From NCBI GenBank assembly GCA_031279825.1, contig JAITHT010000070.1, positions 1-64,000 of the forward strand: a stretch of 64,000 nucleotides of DNA, in the 5' to 3' direction. The notes under the pieces were generated by a model. That model did not search any database. It was not told where the DNA came from and saw only the letters and a list, made by a program, of their open reading frames with translations. Shown here in pieces: positions 45,400-53,905 of the stretch. This stretch comes from Desulfovibrio sp. (GTDB lineage Bacteria; Desulfobacterota; Desulfovibrionia; Desulfovibrionales; Desulfovibrionaceae). Every line of letters starts with the position of its first letter. The stretch's first letter is position 1. Both the position numbers and the translations under genes were made by a program.

Positions 45400-46329
45400 T
45401 TATCGGGCCCCTAACGCTTCAGGAGTAAAACGAATGTCGATATCCGCGCAGTCCGGCCTGGGTGGAGGTTCCAGCGTATTGGTGGCGGCAACGGCTTGAA
45501 GCACTGTTGCGTCAAAATACGCGTTTCCCGAGGAGGAAACGATGCGCGCGTTTTTGATTGTCCCGTCTGGATCAATCTGAATGTTTACCACGGTCGTGTA
45601 TTTTTTGCGATCGCTACGTCCGGGCCAAGCCCAGTTGGCGCTCACGCGGGAGACGATGGACTCCTGATATGACCCCAGGACGCCGTAAGCGTCCCCGCGG
45701 TCGCCTCCCTGTCCGTTATCCGCTTCAGCCGTGCCGGCGCTGCCCAGTTCTTCGCCCAGGGCGCTCAGCACGGAGGACAGATCCTGCCCCTTGCCGCCCG
45801 TTGTTCCCCGTGCGCTGTTTTTTCCCCTGTTTCCGCTAATGTCTCTGTCTAAGGAGTTGAGCGCCTCCGCAAGAGTATCGCCGGGTTTTTTGCTTGCGGC
45901 GTTTTTAACAGGCTTTTCCGCTTTAGCGGCGTCGGCGGTTTTCGCTCCTGTCTTCTCAGGGTGTTTGGGAACGGCAACGGTATTCGGAGGCGGCTGCTCC
46001 GCCGGCTTTTCAATGGAACGGACATTCGGCTTGGGCTTGAGTTTGTCCGGGGCGTTCACCCTGGGCACACTTTTCACCTGCGTATCCGCAGGAGGTTTGT
46101 CAATGGTCGACGCTTTTTCGGGATGGCCTCGAGACGCCTCGGGAAGGGCCGGTTTGCTGCCGGGCAGATTTTTGCCCTCTTTGCCTATGGAAACAAGACC
46201 GGAAACAAAGCGTCCCTGGGCAGGTTCAACCACGGGCGCTTTGGGTGCAGGCCAGAAAAGCGCCAGCACCACAAGCGCCAGATGCAGGCATAAGGAGAGC
46301 AGAAAGCTGGACAACTGCTCAAAGCGCAC
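45400..46329 (-). CDS. tolA: TolA/TonB-like energy-coupling protein
   Basis: Single N-terminal span (LSSFLLSLCLHLALVVLALFWP), then a Pro/Lys-rich periplasmic spacer (~50-200), and a C-terminal TonB/TolA domain (SIVSRVSANWAWPGRSDRKKYTTVVNIQIDPDGTIKNARIVSSSGNAYFDATVLQAV). It begins three bases after tolR and occupies the tolA slot between tolR and tolB. Sequence similarity in the C-domain is TonB-like, as usual for non-enterobacterial TolA. Confidence 0.9.
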   Translation of the reverse strand: MRFEQLSSFLLSLCLHLALVVLALFWPAPKAPVVEPAQGRFVSGLVSIGKEGKNLPGSKPALPEASRGHPEKASTIDKPPADTQVKSVPRVNAPDKLKPKPNVRSIEKPAEQPPPNTVAVPKHPEKTGAKTADAAKAEKPVKNAASKKPGDTLAEALNSLDRDISGNRGKNSARGTTGGKGQDLSSVLSALGEELGSAGTAEADNGQGGDRGDAYGVLGSYQESIVSRVSANWAWPGRSDRKKYTTVVNIQIDPDGTIKNARIVSSSGNAYFDATVLQAVAATNTLEPPPRPDCADIDIRFTPEALGAR

Positions 46330-46332
46330 GTC

Positions 46333-46797
46333 TTACCGACTCCTGTCCTGTCCCTTGGCCGGCGGGGCCATCCGCCCGACGGGGGGCTCATCGTCGATAC
46401 GCTCGGCCACGATACCCAGAGTATCTATGCCGGCAGCCTTTATTTTACCCATGACATAGACTACCGTACCGTAGGGAACTTCTTTGTCTGCCTGCAAAAA
46501 TAACGAGCGATTGGCGTCTTTGACGACGGTGGCGAGTTTTGCGGCCAAGCCTTCCATAGTTTCCGGATATTCGTTGATATAGATGCTGCTGTCCTTTCTG
46601 ATGGTGAGCACCACGTTATCATTGCCCGCAGGCAATGATTCCACCGCCTGGGTTTGAGGCAGATCCACGTCAAGCCCTTCGGTCAACATGGGGGTTGTGA
46701 CCATAAAAATAATCAAAAGAACAAGCATGACATCCACAAAAGGCGTCACATTGATTTCCGACACGAAGCTTTTGCCGTTGCCGACTGAAGCGCCCAT
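46333..46797 (-). CDS. tolR: TolR/ExbD biopolymer transport protein
   Basis: One-span proton-channel subunit. SEINVTPFVDVMLVLLIIFMVTTPML with the key Asp in the span, then a periplasmic domain (LPQTQAVESLPAGNDNVVLTIRKDSSIYIN). Length of 154 is normal. Lies 11 bases after tolQ. Confidence 0.95.
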   Translation of the reverse strand: MGASVGNGKSFVSEINVTPFVDVMLVLLIIFMVTTPMLTEGLDVDLPQTQAVESLPAGNDNVVLTIRKDSSIYINEYPETMEGLAAKLATVVKDANRSLFLQADKEVPYGTVVYVMGKIKAAGIDTLGIVAERIDDEPPVGRMAPPAKGQDRSR

Positions 46798-46808
46798 AGC
46801 GCTCTCCT

Positions 46809-47543
46809 TTACGCTTTGCCGCCGTGCGAGGAAACGGACGCGTCATGGACAGGAAACGGACGCGCGCCTTTGGAATCACTGTGGGCGTTGAGTTCGCGCT
46901 GTACCCGGTTAAGGAACACGCCGGCGAAATTCACCAATTCGCTTTCAATGTGCTGCATGACGCCTAAAAACGTATTATAGCCCACGGTTGCCGGGATAGC
47001 CACAAAAAGGCCTACCGCTGTGGCGATAAGAGCTTCGGAAATGCCCGGCGCCACAGTGGCTATGGAGGCGGTTTTCTGCTGGCCGATTTGGTGGAAGGAG
47101 TGCATAATTCCCCAAACAGTGCCCAATAAGCCGATAAAAGGCGCCGTATTGGCTGCTGTCGCCAAAAAAGAAAGTGACGAATTGAAGCGGGCCATGGTTT
47201 CGCTCACCCCCTGGCGTAACGCCCGGCGGACATTGTCGGAAACCACATCGCCGGAATTGCCCGCCTCTTTCAGTCGGTTAAATTCCGCAACGCCCTGCTG
47301 AGCCACGTGATACAGCGGCGAATTGACATCTCCGCCCAAAGATTGAACCGCCTCGCGTAAATCACGGGCATTGGTAAAGCGGCCAAGGCCGATGGCCGCC
47401 TTTTTTCTGGCGCTGCTCAACATAATGCCTTTATAGATGATCATCGTCCAACTGCTGACGGACATGAGCGTTAAAAGCAACAGCACCAATTGCGCCACAA
47501 GCGTGGCTTCCATAAATATATCTAAAAAACCCTTTTCTGCCAT
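46809..47543 (-). CDS. tolQ: TolQ/ExbB proton channel protein
   Basis: Three-span subunit of the Tol motor. LVAQLVLLLLTLMSVSSWTMIIYK, FLATAANTAPFIGLLGTVWGIMHSF and APGISEALIATAVGLFVAIPATVGYNTF are canonical. Length of 244 is normal. The ATG was chosen with GGGAG ~11 bases upstream; the frame continues 62 codons upstream but that part is unrelated. First gene of tolQRAB-pal. Confidence 0.95.
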   Translation of the reverse strand: MAEKGFLDIFMEATLVAQLVLLLLTLMSVSSWTMIIYKGIMLSSARKKAAIGLGRFTNARDLREAVQSLGGDVNSPLYHVAQQGVAEFNRLKEAGNSGDVVSDNVRRALRQGVSETMARFNSSLSFLATAANTAPFIGLLGTVWGIMHSFHQIGQQKTASIATVAPGISEALIATAVGLFVAIPATVGYNTFLGVMQHIESELVNFAGVFLNRVQRELNAHSDSKGARPFPVHDASVSSHGGKA

Positions 47544-47887
47544 GACAGACGATTCTCCCTCTCTCTTGCCCCGTCCGGCGGCATTTTCCGATTCGGGGAA
47601 AAGCTCTGCAGCACGGGCGTTCCTTGCGCGAAACGTTGTGAAAATCCGTTGCAATGCATTGACGGAAGGGATGCCGCCGTTTAGCGCCCACTGTATAGCC
47701 TTGCGCCGACGACAAAACCCATCGTGCAACCTTTTATCTAGGGCATGTTAACGCTATGCCTTTTTGCCCTCTGGCTGAGTCAGATTTGTCTGCCCTCCCG
47801 GTCAAATACCGTTAAGAGTATATTCCCTCATGGCAGACTCATCTTCCTTGCCATAGAACAAAAATTCTATAGTGTTAACACGTCCTG

Positions 47888-48014
47888 GAGCATTTTCACT
47901 TTGAAAATGCGCTGTCAACCGGCAGGGTAAGCGTCGGCTCTCGTGCACGAGGAGTAGGCGAAACGTGTTTTCACCGAGGGCGACGAGTGCAACGTTTCAA
48001 AGTTAATTTGCTCT
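47888..48014. repeat. dispersed repeat A, copy 6 (near full length)
   Basis: Begins GAGCATTTTCACTTTGAAAATGCG and ends CGTTTCAAAGTTAATTTGCTC; the ends are imperfect inverted repeats (~16 of 20). Almost identical to copy 5 over ~125 bases, same orientation. Confidence 0.85.
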
Positions 48015-48023
48015 AGATACTAT

Positions 48024-48040
48024 CTATATAGTCTATATAG
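48024..48040. promoter_or_regulatory. tandem CTATATAG palindromes
   Basis: Two identical 8-bp palindromes separated by one T, ~150 bases upstream of tolC. Such tandem operators can bind a dimeric regulator; they also double as a -10-like AT element. No regulator identified. Confidence 0.35.
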
Positions 48041-48191
48041 TTTGTTTGTCCAGGTCAAAGGATGTTTTGCCTTTTTGCAAAAAATTGTTTTTCGCGGCAG
48101 AGTAGCGGAGTGCCCGGCATGAGCGAAAATTTGTGCGGCTACAGCACCTTTCCGCGTATTGCGCTTTTTTGCGGCTTTGTTAAAAAAGCGT

Positions 48192-49553
48192 ATGAAAAAG
48201 CGCTTGCTGAGAAATCATGTTGTTACTTTTCCGTCGATACTCCGCGTTTTTCCTCGCGCGGTTTTTTTCGCCTGCCTATGTCTCTTTTTTTTACCGGCCA
48301 TGGTTTGCGCCAAGGATGTGTATACCCTGCAGCGGGCAGTGGAAACCGCTTTGGAAGATAATTTTACCATTAAGGCTGCCGAAGCCGGGCATAAAGGAAC
48401 TCAGGAAGGGGTCAAGGCATCTCGTAGCGTTTTCGGGCCGGTTCTAGGGGGTCGTTATGAATACAGCCGTCGCCAGCGGAGCCTCAGCGCCACGGGCGGC
48501 GCGCAAGATAAGGAATTATTCGCCTGGCGTGCCTTTATCACGCAAGATATCTTTTCCGGCTTTTCTTCCCTGGCGGATCATCAGAAGGCGATTTTGCAGG
48601 AAGAAAGCAGCCGAGCCGGCATTTCTCAGGCGCGGCTTGAACTTATCCGCACGGTGCAGGAACATTTTTTCACCTATCTCAAGGCGCAACGGAACGTCGT
48701 CAGCGCTAAGGATTCTCTTGAACGCCTGCGTTCCCAGCGGGAATCCAGTCAAGCCTTTTATAATGTCGGCGTATCGCCGCGCATAGACGTGCTTCAGGCC
48801 GATGTGGATGTTTCCACCGCGGAGAGTGCCCTTCTGGTGGCGGAAAATACAGTGGCAACGGAAAAAGCGCGGCTTAACACCCTTCTTCTTTTACCCATTG
48901 ACGCGGATGTGGAGTACAAAGGCAGATTGGAATATACAGCGTTTTCCCGCGCTTTGGAAAGTTGCCTGGAGCAGGCGTACCGCCGCCGTCCCGATTTGAT
49001 TATTGCCGAAAAGGCTGTGCAGATCGCGGAAAAAGATATACTTAAGGCCAAAAGCGGTTTTTATCCCACGATTTCAGCCCAGGCGTTCTGGAGAACGCAA
49101 GGCGGCAATCCTCTAGCTTCCGGCAGTCCCAGCGCAAGGACGCGCTTTAATGAGTGGACGGCGGGCATTTACAGCGAATGGCCGGTATTTGAATGGGGAA
49201 AAACGCTTTTTCAAACGCGCCAGGCTTTCCACAATCGCTCCAAAGTCAGGGCGGAAGCCGATAATCTCCGGCAGGAAGTGGGCTTTTTAATCAAAGAGCG
49301 CCTTTTGACCATGAGCGAGGCGGCTAAGCGTATCAAGGTAGCGCAGAAAGCCGTGGAGCAGGCCAATGAGGCGTACCGCATGGCCTCCGCCCGCTACCGG
49401 CAGCAAGTAGGCGCCATGACTGACGTGCTGGACGCTCATGCCAAACTTTCCTTGGCTGAGGCTTCGCTGGCCGGATCGCTTGCTGATTACAATATTGCCC
49501 TATCCAGTCTGTACGTTGCTATTGGAGAAGAAAATCCGGATCTTACGCCTTGA
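48192..49553 (+). CDS. TolC family outer-membrane efflux protein
   Basis: Trimeric outer-membrane channel. Signal peptide ends FFLPAMVCA, then two OEP repeats (YTLQRAVETALEDNFTIKAAEAGHKGTQEGVKASRSVFGPVLGGRYEYSRRQRSL... and YSEWPVFEWGKTLFQTRQAFHNRSKVRAEADNL...). ~453 residues, normal. Start: the ATG giving a KKR-type signal start was preferred over an upstream TTG; neither has a strong ribosome site. No RND pump lies next to it. Confidence 0.88.
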   Translation: MKKRLLRNHVVTFPSILRVFPRAVFFACLCLFFLPAMVCAKDVYTLQRAVETALEDNFTIKAAEAGHKGTQEGVKASRSVFGPVLGGRYEYSRRQRSLSATGGAQDKELFAWRAFITQDIFSGFSSLADHQKAILQEESSRAGISQARLELIRTVQEHFFTYLKAQRNVVSAKDSLERLRSQRESSQAFYNVGVSPRIDVLQADVDVSTAESALLVAENTVATEKARLNTLLLLPIDADVEYKGRLEYTAFSRALESCLEQAYRRRPDLIIAEKAVQIAEKDILKAKSGFYPTISAQAFWRTQGGNPLASGSPSARTRFNEWTAGIYSEWPVFEWGKTLFQTRQAFHNRSKVRAEADNLRQEVGFLIKERLLTMSEAAKRIKVAQKAVEQANEAYRMASARYRQQVGAMTDVLDAHAKLSLAEASLAGSLADYNIALSSLYVAIGEENPDLTP

Positions 49554-49570
49554 TGCAAAAGAGGCGCGTC

Positions 49571-49790
49571 CTTTTATACCGAGTTGCTTTCAAAACGGCT
49601 TCCGCCGTTTTGAAAGCTCGGCCGCGGCACGAGCGCGGTCGCGCCTTGCCTCCGAAATGCTTCGCATTTCGACGCGACATTCTGTCGCTCTGATACCAAA
49701 TTACAATCCTGTTGATTGCAACTTGGTATTACGCGGCGATTGCTTCGCGGCGCCCATGAGGCACAGGCCGCTGCTTGCCGCAGGATAGAC
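49571..49790. repeat. cluster of hairpins after tolC
   Basis: Within 220 bases lie a 13-bp perfect stem (CTTTCAAAACGGC/GCCGTTTTGAAAG, 49587-49616), a CGAAATGC/GCATTTCG stem (~49653-49669), an ATACCAA/TTGGTAT stem spanning ~49692-49729, and a GCGATTGCTTCGCGGC block. It separates two converging genes. It resembles REP/BIME-type intergenic structure and differs from repeats A and B. Confidence 0.6.
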
Positions 49791-49808
49791 GTTACAATGA
49801 TTGTATGA

Positions 49809-50300
49809 TCAGCGGCCGCAACATTTTTTGAATTTTTTACCGCTGCCGCAAGGGCAGAGTTCATTGCGGCCAATGCGCGGCTGTTCCCGGATATAGGGAT
49901 CTTGCCCGTGGACATGTCCGTCCACATAGTACCATTGGCCTTCATACATGGCAAAGGAGGAGTCCTCGCGCAGTTCTTGAGGCGTGTCCTGCATGGTGAA
50001 GTGGGCGGTGAACGAAACTGTGCCCGTATCATTCGTGTCGCCGGGAGAGGCGGAATGGATCTCAAGACTGGTCCATGTGACGTGTGATGCCCATCGGGAG
50101 ATTTCTTCCTCACTGACATCGCCGCGATGCTCCGGATGGGTTGAGTCAACCAGAAATGCGTAATTGCGTCGGCAATGTGCCGTAAAGCGCGCGCGCATCA
50201 GTTCTTCCGGCGTACGGGCGGGGGAGATTCCCTGAATAATCGGCTCACAGCAGGCGGAATAGGTTTTGTCTGAACCGCAAAAGCAAGATTCGTGACGCAT
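49809..50300 (-). CDS. UPF0225 / YchJ-like SEC-C motif protein
   Basis: Small zinc-binding protein. N-terminal [17 protein letters not shown] and C-terminal [17 protein letters not shown] are two SEC-C motifs; between them is the YchJ NTF2-like fold ([31 protein letters not shown]...GTVSFTAHF). Length (163) is normal. Function unknown. Confidence 0.93.
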   Translation of the reverse strand: MRHESCFCGSDKTYSACCEPIIQGISPARTPEELMRARFTAHCRRNYAFLVDSTHPEHRGDVSEEEISRWASHVTWTSLEIHSASPGDTNDTGTVSFTAHFTMQDTPQELREDSSFAMYEGQWYYVDGHVHGQDPYIREQPRIGRNELCPCGSGKKFKKCCGR

Positions 50301-50351
50301 TGCTCCTCCGGGATGCGTGGAAATGTTTAATGCGTATCTGCAAAAAGCGCG

Positions 50352-51305
50352 CTACGCTTTATCCTCCATATCCTGTTGCATAAACCCGATAAGGGATTGC
50401 TCACGGGCGGCGCGCCGGGCGGAGATCGTTTCCGGCGGCCACGCATAGAGGCCATTGCCGCTTTTCATACCCAGACGGCCGCTTTGCAGGGCCTTATCCA
50501 TGAGGGGCCCCGCTTCGACGCGAGTCCCCAGTACGGGACAAATGTGCTCAAGCACGCTGTTAAAAATATCCAGCCCGCCCATATCGGCGCTTTCTATGGG
50601 GCCTGTTACCGAGTAACGGCGACCTAGGGTAAGAGAAACGGCCTTATCCACAGTTTCCGCGCTGGCCCACCCCTGCTCCACAATATGGAGAGCCTCGCGC
50701 AGGCATGCGGCCTGAATTCGGTTGACAATAAAGCCTTTCACTTCTTTTTCCAACTCTATCGGGACGTTGCCCAGAGATTTCACCCAACGGGCGCTTAAGG
50801 CGCGTATGGCAGGCAAGGTTGCCGGGATTGGAGAGATTTCCGCTGGAGACATGAGGTAGGGTGGCGAGAAGAAATGAATGGAGAGGAAGTATTCCGGCCG
50901 GGCCAAAGCGCTGCCGATGGCGCTGAGACTCAGTCCCGACGTATTGGTGGCAAGAACGGCTTCCGGTCGGCAATGCCGCTCCGCTATGGAAAAGGTTTTT
51001 TGTTTGATGTGCAAATCTTCGGCCACGGATTCCAGTATCAGGTCGGCGCCGTCAGCGGCTTCTTCCACGCTCGTTACCGGGATGATGCGTTTTTTGAGGG
51101 AAGCGCCCTGATTTGCCGGCATAAGCTGATGCGCTTCATACAGCGCAATGGCGCGCTCCACTCCGGCCATGCCCTTATCGAGACTTTGTTGTGACCGACC
51201 GAACAAGCGCACGGTATAACCGGCTTTGGCGGCAAGAAAGGCTATCCCGTGTCCCATGGTTCCCGCACCCAGGCAGGCGACGGTTTGGATTTCCGGTATG
51301 CGCAT
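50352..51305 (-). CDS. 3-hydroxyacyl-CoA dehydrogenase
   Basis: NAD-dependent oxidation of 3-hydroxyacyl-CoA. The Rossmann motif ACLGAGTMGHGIAFLAAKAGYTVRLFG, then LILESVAEDLHIKQKTFSIAERHC, IHFFSPPYLM (active His) and the C-domain NRIQAACLREALHIVEQGWASAETVDKAV. About 317 residues, slightly longer than usual. ATG chosen with AAGGAA ~10 bases upstream; 27 residues before it are not conserved. No thiolase or enoyl-CoA hydratase next to it. Confidence 0.9.
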   Translation of the reverse strand: MRIPEIQTVACLGAGTMGHGIAFLAAKAGYTVRLFGRSQQSLDKGMAGVERAIALYEAHQLMPANQGASLKKRIIPVTSVEEAADGADLILESVAEDLHIKQKTFSIAERHCRPEAVLATNTSGLSLSAIGSALARPEYFLSIHFFSPPYLMSPAEISPIPATLPAIRALSARWVKSLGNVPIELEKEVKGFIVNRIQAACLREALHIVEQGWASAETVDKAVSLTLGRRYSVTGPIESADMGGLDIFNSVLEHICPVLGTRVEAGPLMDKALQSGRLGMKSGNGLYAWPPETISARRAAREQSLIGFMQQDMEDKA

Positions 51306-51437
51306 GACAATATTTTCCTTTTCCAAAGGTTGCGCTATTCTTTTGTCCGGCAAAGGCATGTCGGATGACGAAGATACGCTATTCACCGTGGTCGCGGCAA
51401 GTTCCTTGTTTTCAAACCCTCATATGCGCCGCCGGGC

Positions 51438-51608
51438 TCATTTTGCCTGTTCCTTCTCTTTTTCCCGATGGTATCCCTCACTGTATCCTTTTTCGACTTC
51501 GTCCGCCTTACGTTCCAGTTTCGCCTGGGCTTTGCCGGCCGTTTGGCCCACCCAACTGCACGCGCTGAGAACACACATGGACAACATACATATCACCAGT
51601 ATTCGCAT
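51438..51608 (-). CDS. small lipoprotein (56 aa)
   Basis: Signal ILVICMLSMCVLSAC ends at a lipobox Cys17; the mature part (WVGQTAGKAQAKLERKADEVEKGYSEGYHREKEKEQAK) is a charged helix. A very strong AGGAAGGAGGAG ribosome site supports it. It is the next gene downstream of the polyene-type cluster. No known family beyond resemblance to Lpp/entericidin-like small lipoproteins. Confidence 0.75.
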   Translation of the reverse strand: MRILVICMLSMCVLSACSWVGQTAGKAQAKLERKADEVEKGYSEGYHREKEKEQAK

Positions 51609-51716
51609 ATGCTCCTCCTTCCTGTTTCGGGGCCGTACGCCGCATGCCGCGCGCGTGCGGCTTTTTTTCGGGACATACGAGAGCGCCAACGCGGCTTGCA
51701 TGGAGTCACGCCACCG

Positions 51717-52937
51717 CTACCAATCGGACGGCTTCCCCACCGGGCCGCAAGGAAGCTCCTCCCCAAAGGCATACGCCGCCGGGCGCAGGACATCCTCCAG
51801 CCGCTTCCTGACGAAAGCGGAAAGCGCCGGGCGCAATGCTTCAGCCGTCCACCCAGGGGCCGGGACCACAAAGGCTTTCAGACGGTGGCCTTCTTCAGGC
51901 CGCATCAGTCGCACGGAACATTCCCGTACGCCCTCATGGCCTTGTAGCACCTCAGCCACATGGTCGGGGAACACGTTGACCCCGCCGATTTGCACCGCCT
52001 TATCCCGTCTGCCTTGGGGGTAAAAGCTATGATGATCCATCCAGGCGACATTGTCCAGTAAGGGATAGCTGCGCAACTCCCCATCGGGCAGCAGCCGCTG
52101 CAAGACATCTTCGCCATTGTGCGTGCCGCGTCGCACGTGGGGCAGCAGGACAAAAGGCATGTCCGGCCGCTCTCGCCGGCAGACAGCGCCCATTTCCGAG
52201 GCGCCGAAAAATTCAACTACGCGAAACGCCTGCCCCATAAGCGCGGACATCACCTGCGCAGGGAGGGGAGCAGTCGCGCTGATAAGCGCAATATCCTCTC
52301 CCTCGCCGGAGCTTTGTCCTGCCCAGCCTTTCACGTCCACCAGACGGGTCCAGAGCAGAGGAATGCCCACCACCATATCTCCCGGGCGCATCTGGGCGAA
52401 CACCACTGTCGGCAACGGGGGGCAGGAGCGAATGGGAATGTCCAGGGTCAAGGGAAGCAGCAAGCCAAAGGTAAAACCGTACATATGATGCATAGGCGCG
52501 GTGACCAACGCGGCGCGCCTACCCGTCAGCAGAGGGGCTATGCTGGTGATCTCCTGCCGCAGATGGGCTTCCAGGTGGGTGCAGGGCTTGGGCATGCCTG
52601 TGGAGCCGGACGTGAAGAAGGTGATCGGTCGCGCGCCTTCGCGCCACAAGCGTAACGCCGTGTCGGCAAGATCCTCCGCCCGCGCGGCCAGATCCGGCAC
52701 ATCCAGCCGGACGTGGAACATACGCGCGTATCGTTCGCTGATCGCCCGCAAGACATCGGCATCGCATCCGGCGTCCTGCCAACTGCCTGCGCCGAACTCC
52801 CGCGGCGGTCGCGCGGGACGCGCCAAGGGCGCGCCCCGGCCCAACTCCTGTTGCGCGATGGATTGCAAAATGGCGAGAAAGCCCCGCTCATCAAGATGCG
52901 GGGCGCGTTCTATATCCAGATAGTTCTGATATGTCAT
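51717..52937 (-). CDS. AMP-dependent acyl ligase of the aryl-polyene cluster (ApeH-like)
   Basis: ANL-fold ligase activating an acyl starter. The AMP motif is TFFTSGSTGMPKPCTHLEAHL, then EFFGASEMGAV, NVAWMDHHSFYPQGRRDKAVQIGGVNVFPDHVAEVL and a C-terminal domain ending GKPSDW. Length ~406 is short, as in APE ligases. In known clusters ApeH loads 4-hydroxybenzoate onto an ACP. The ATG here has no good ribosome site; a GTG at 53024 is also possible. It is the last cluster gene, downstream of the ketosynthases. Confidence 0.85.
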   Translation of the reverse strand: MTYQNYLDIERAPHLDERGFLAILQSIAQQELGRGAPLARPARPPREFGAGSWQDAGCDADVLRAISERYARMFHVRLDVPDLAARAEDLADTALRLWREGARPITFFTSGSTGMPKPCTHLEAHLRQEITSIAPLLTGRRAALVTAPMHHMYGFTFGLLLPLTLDIPIRSCPPLPTVVFAQMRPGDMVVGIPLLWTRLVDVKGWAGQSSGEGEDIALISATAPLPAQVMSALMGQAFRVVEFFGASEMGAVCRRERPDMPFVLLPHVRRGTHNGEDVLQRLLPDGELRSYPLLDNVAWMDHHSFYPQGRRDKAVQIGGVNVFPDHVAEVLQGHEGVRECSVRLMRPEEGHRLKAFVVPAPGWTAEALRPALSAFVRKRLEDVLRPAAYAFGEELPCGPVGKPSDW

Positions 52938-53050
52938 GACGGCGATGAACTGGCTGCATGTTTCCTCCCGTATTTTCGGGAAGATACCACAAGGCTCTAT
53001 AAAAGTAAAGTCAATTGACGACACTTCCTAAGGGAAACGCTTCCATATGA

Positions 53051-53905
53051 TCAACTCCGCAGGACAATATGGGCCTGCCGCTTATGAGCGATGTCGGCGC
53101 AACTGCAGCGCACGCGCCGGGTTGCGCCGGCGCGCAGCAGGGAAATGCCTATGCAACAATCCAGGGCTTGGGCCAAGGGAGTATGACCGTAGACCGGCGC
53201 ATTGCGGCGCCCCGGTCCCTGGGCGCCGCCGGACAGCAGGACCAGCGCGTCGTCGGCGGCGGCAACGCCCCACTCCACATCCATGGCGACGTCTGCCGGG
53301 CGTGACGCGTCCAGACAGAGAAACACCGCGCCTTCAGTTTGCGCAATCCCCTGCCCGGCCACTTGAGGACAGCACGCGGCAAAACGCGCATCCGTCTCAT
53401 CAGCCGCGCCGACAAGCACCCTGTCCGCCCGCCCCGATTGCAACAAAAGCCTCCCGGCCGCCAACGCGCCGGCAAAAGAAAGCTCGAACTGGGAAATCGT
53501 CAGGCAGGGGCCGCGTATGTCCAGCAAAAGGCTGATCATGCCCGCGCCCATATTGTTGACCGCGTGGGAAAAGGCGGTGGGAGACGACAATCGGGGACCA
53601 TGTTCCAAAACGGAATCCATGAAGTCCATATTCATCTCCGAACTGCCGTAAGCCGTTCCCAGCGCCAGAGCCGTCCGCGCGCTGTCGGCCTTTCCCGCTG
53701 CCCGTAGCGCTCTGACGGCGGCAAGCAACGCCATGCGGGCGAAATGGGGGACGCGGCGCAGGGAGGCGCCGGGCAACAGGGTCCGCAGTTCTCCGGTATC
53801 CGTTTTTCGAGAAACACGCAGGGCTTCCCCGGCAAGGAGTTCGTCCCAGGACAGGCAGTGCGCCAGGCCGATGCCGCTCACAGCAATGGGAAAAGGCCGT
53901 TTCAC
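53051..53905 (-). CDS. beta-ketoacyl synthase-like chain-length factor (ApeC-like)
   Basis: A 284-residue thiolase-fold protein of the Ketoacyl-synt_2 type. GTAYGSSEMNMDFMDSVLEHGPRLSSPTAFSHAVNNMGAGMISLLL and GPCLTISQFELSFAGALAAG are seen; the nucleophile Cys of ketosynthases is replaced in SQFELS, so it is probably the non-catalytic partner (chain-length factor). The C-terminal His residues are also absent. It overlaps the next ketosynthase gene (4 bases), as in KS-CLF pairs. Confidence 0.85.
   Translation of the reverse strand: MKRPFPIAVSGIGLAHCLSWDELLAGEALRVSRKTDTGELRTLLPGASLRRVPHFARMALLAAVRALRAAGKADSARTALALGTAYGSSEMNMDFMDSVLEHGPRLSSPTAFSHAVNNMGAGMISLLLDIRGPCLTISQFELSFAGALAAGRLLLQSGRADRVLVGAADETDARFAACCPQVAGQGIAQTEGAVFLCLDASRPADVAMDVEWGVAAADDALVLLSGGAQGPGRRNAPVYGHTPLAQALDCCIGISLLRAGATRRVRCSCADIAHKRQAHIVLRS

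Larger units (their letters stand above)
47544..48191. other. divergent spacer tolQ / tolC
   Basis: 648 bases with no supported gene. It contains an IR-rich AT block (47745-47880), repeat A copy 6, and tandem CTATATAG palindromes at 48024-48040. Promoters for both operons must lie here; none is clear by eye. Confidence 0.55.

Noticed and set aside
47544-47729. 62-codon N-terminal extension of tolQ
   Set aside because: The extension is non-homologous and TolQ starts normally at MAEKGFLDIFMEA.
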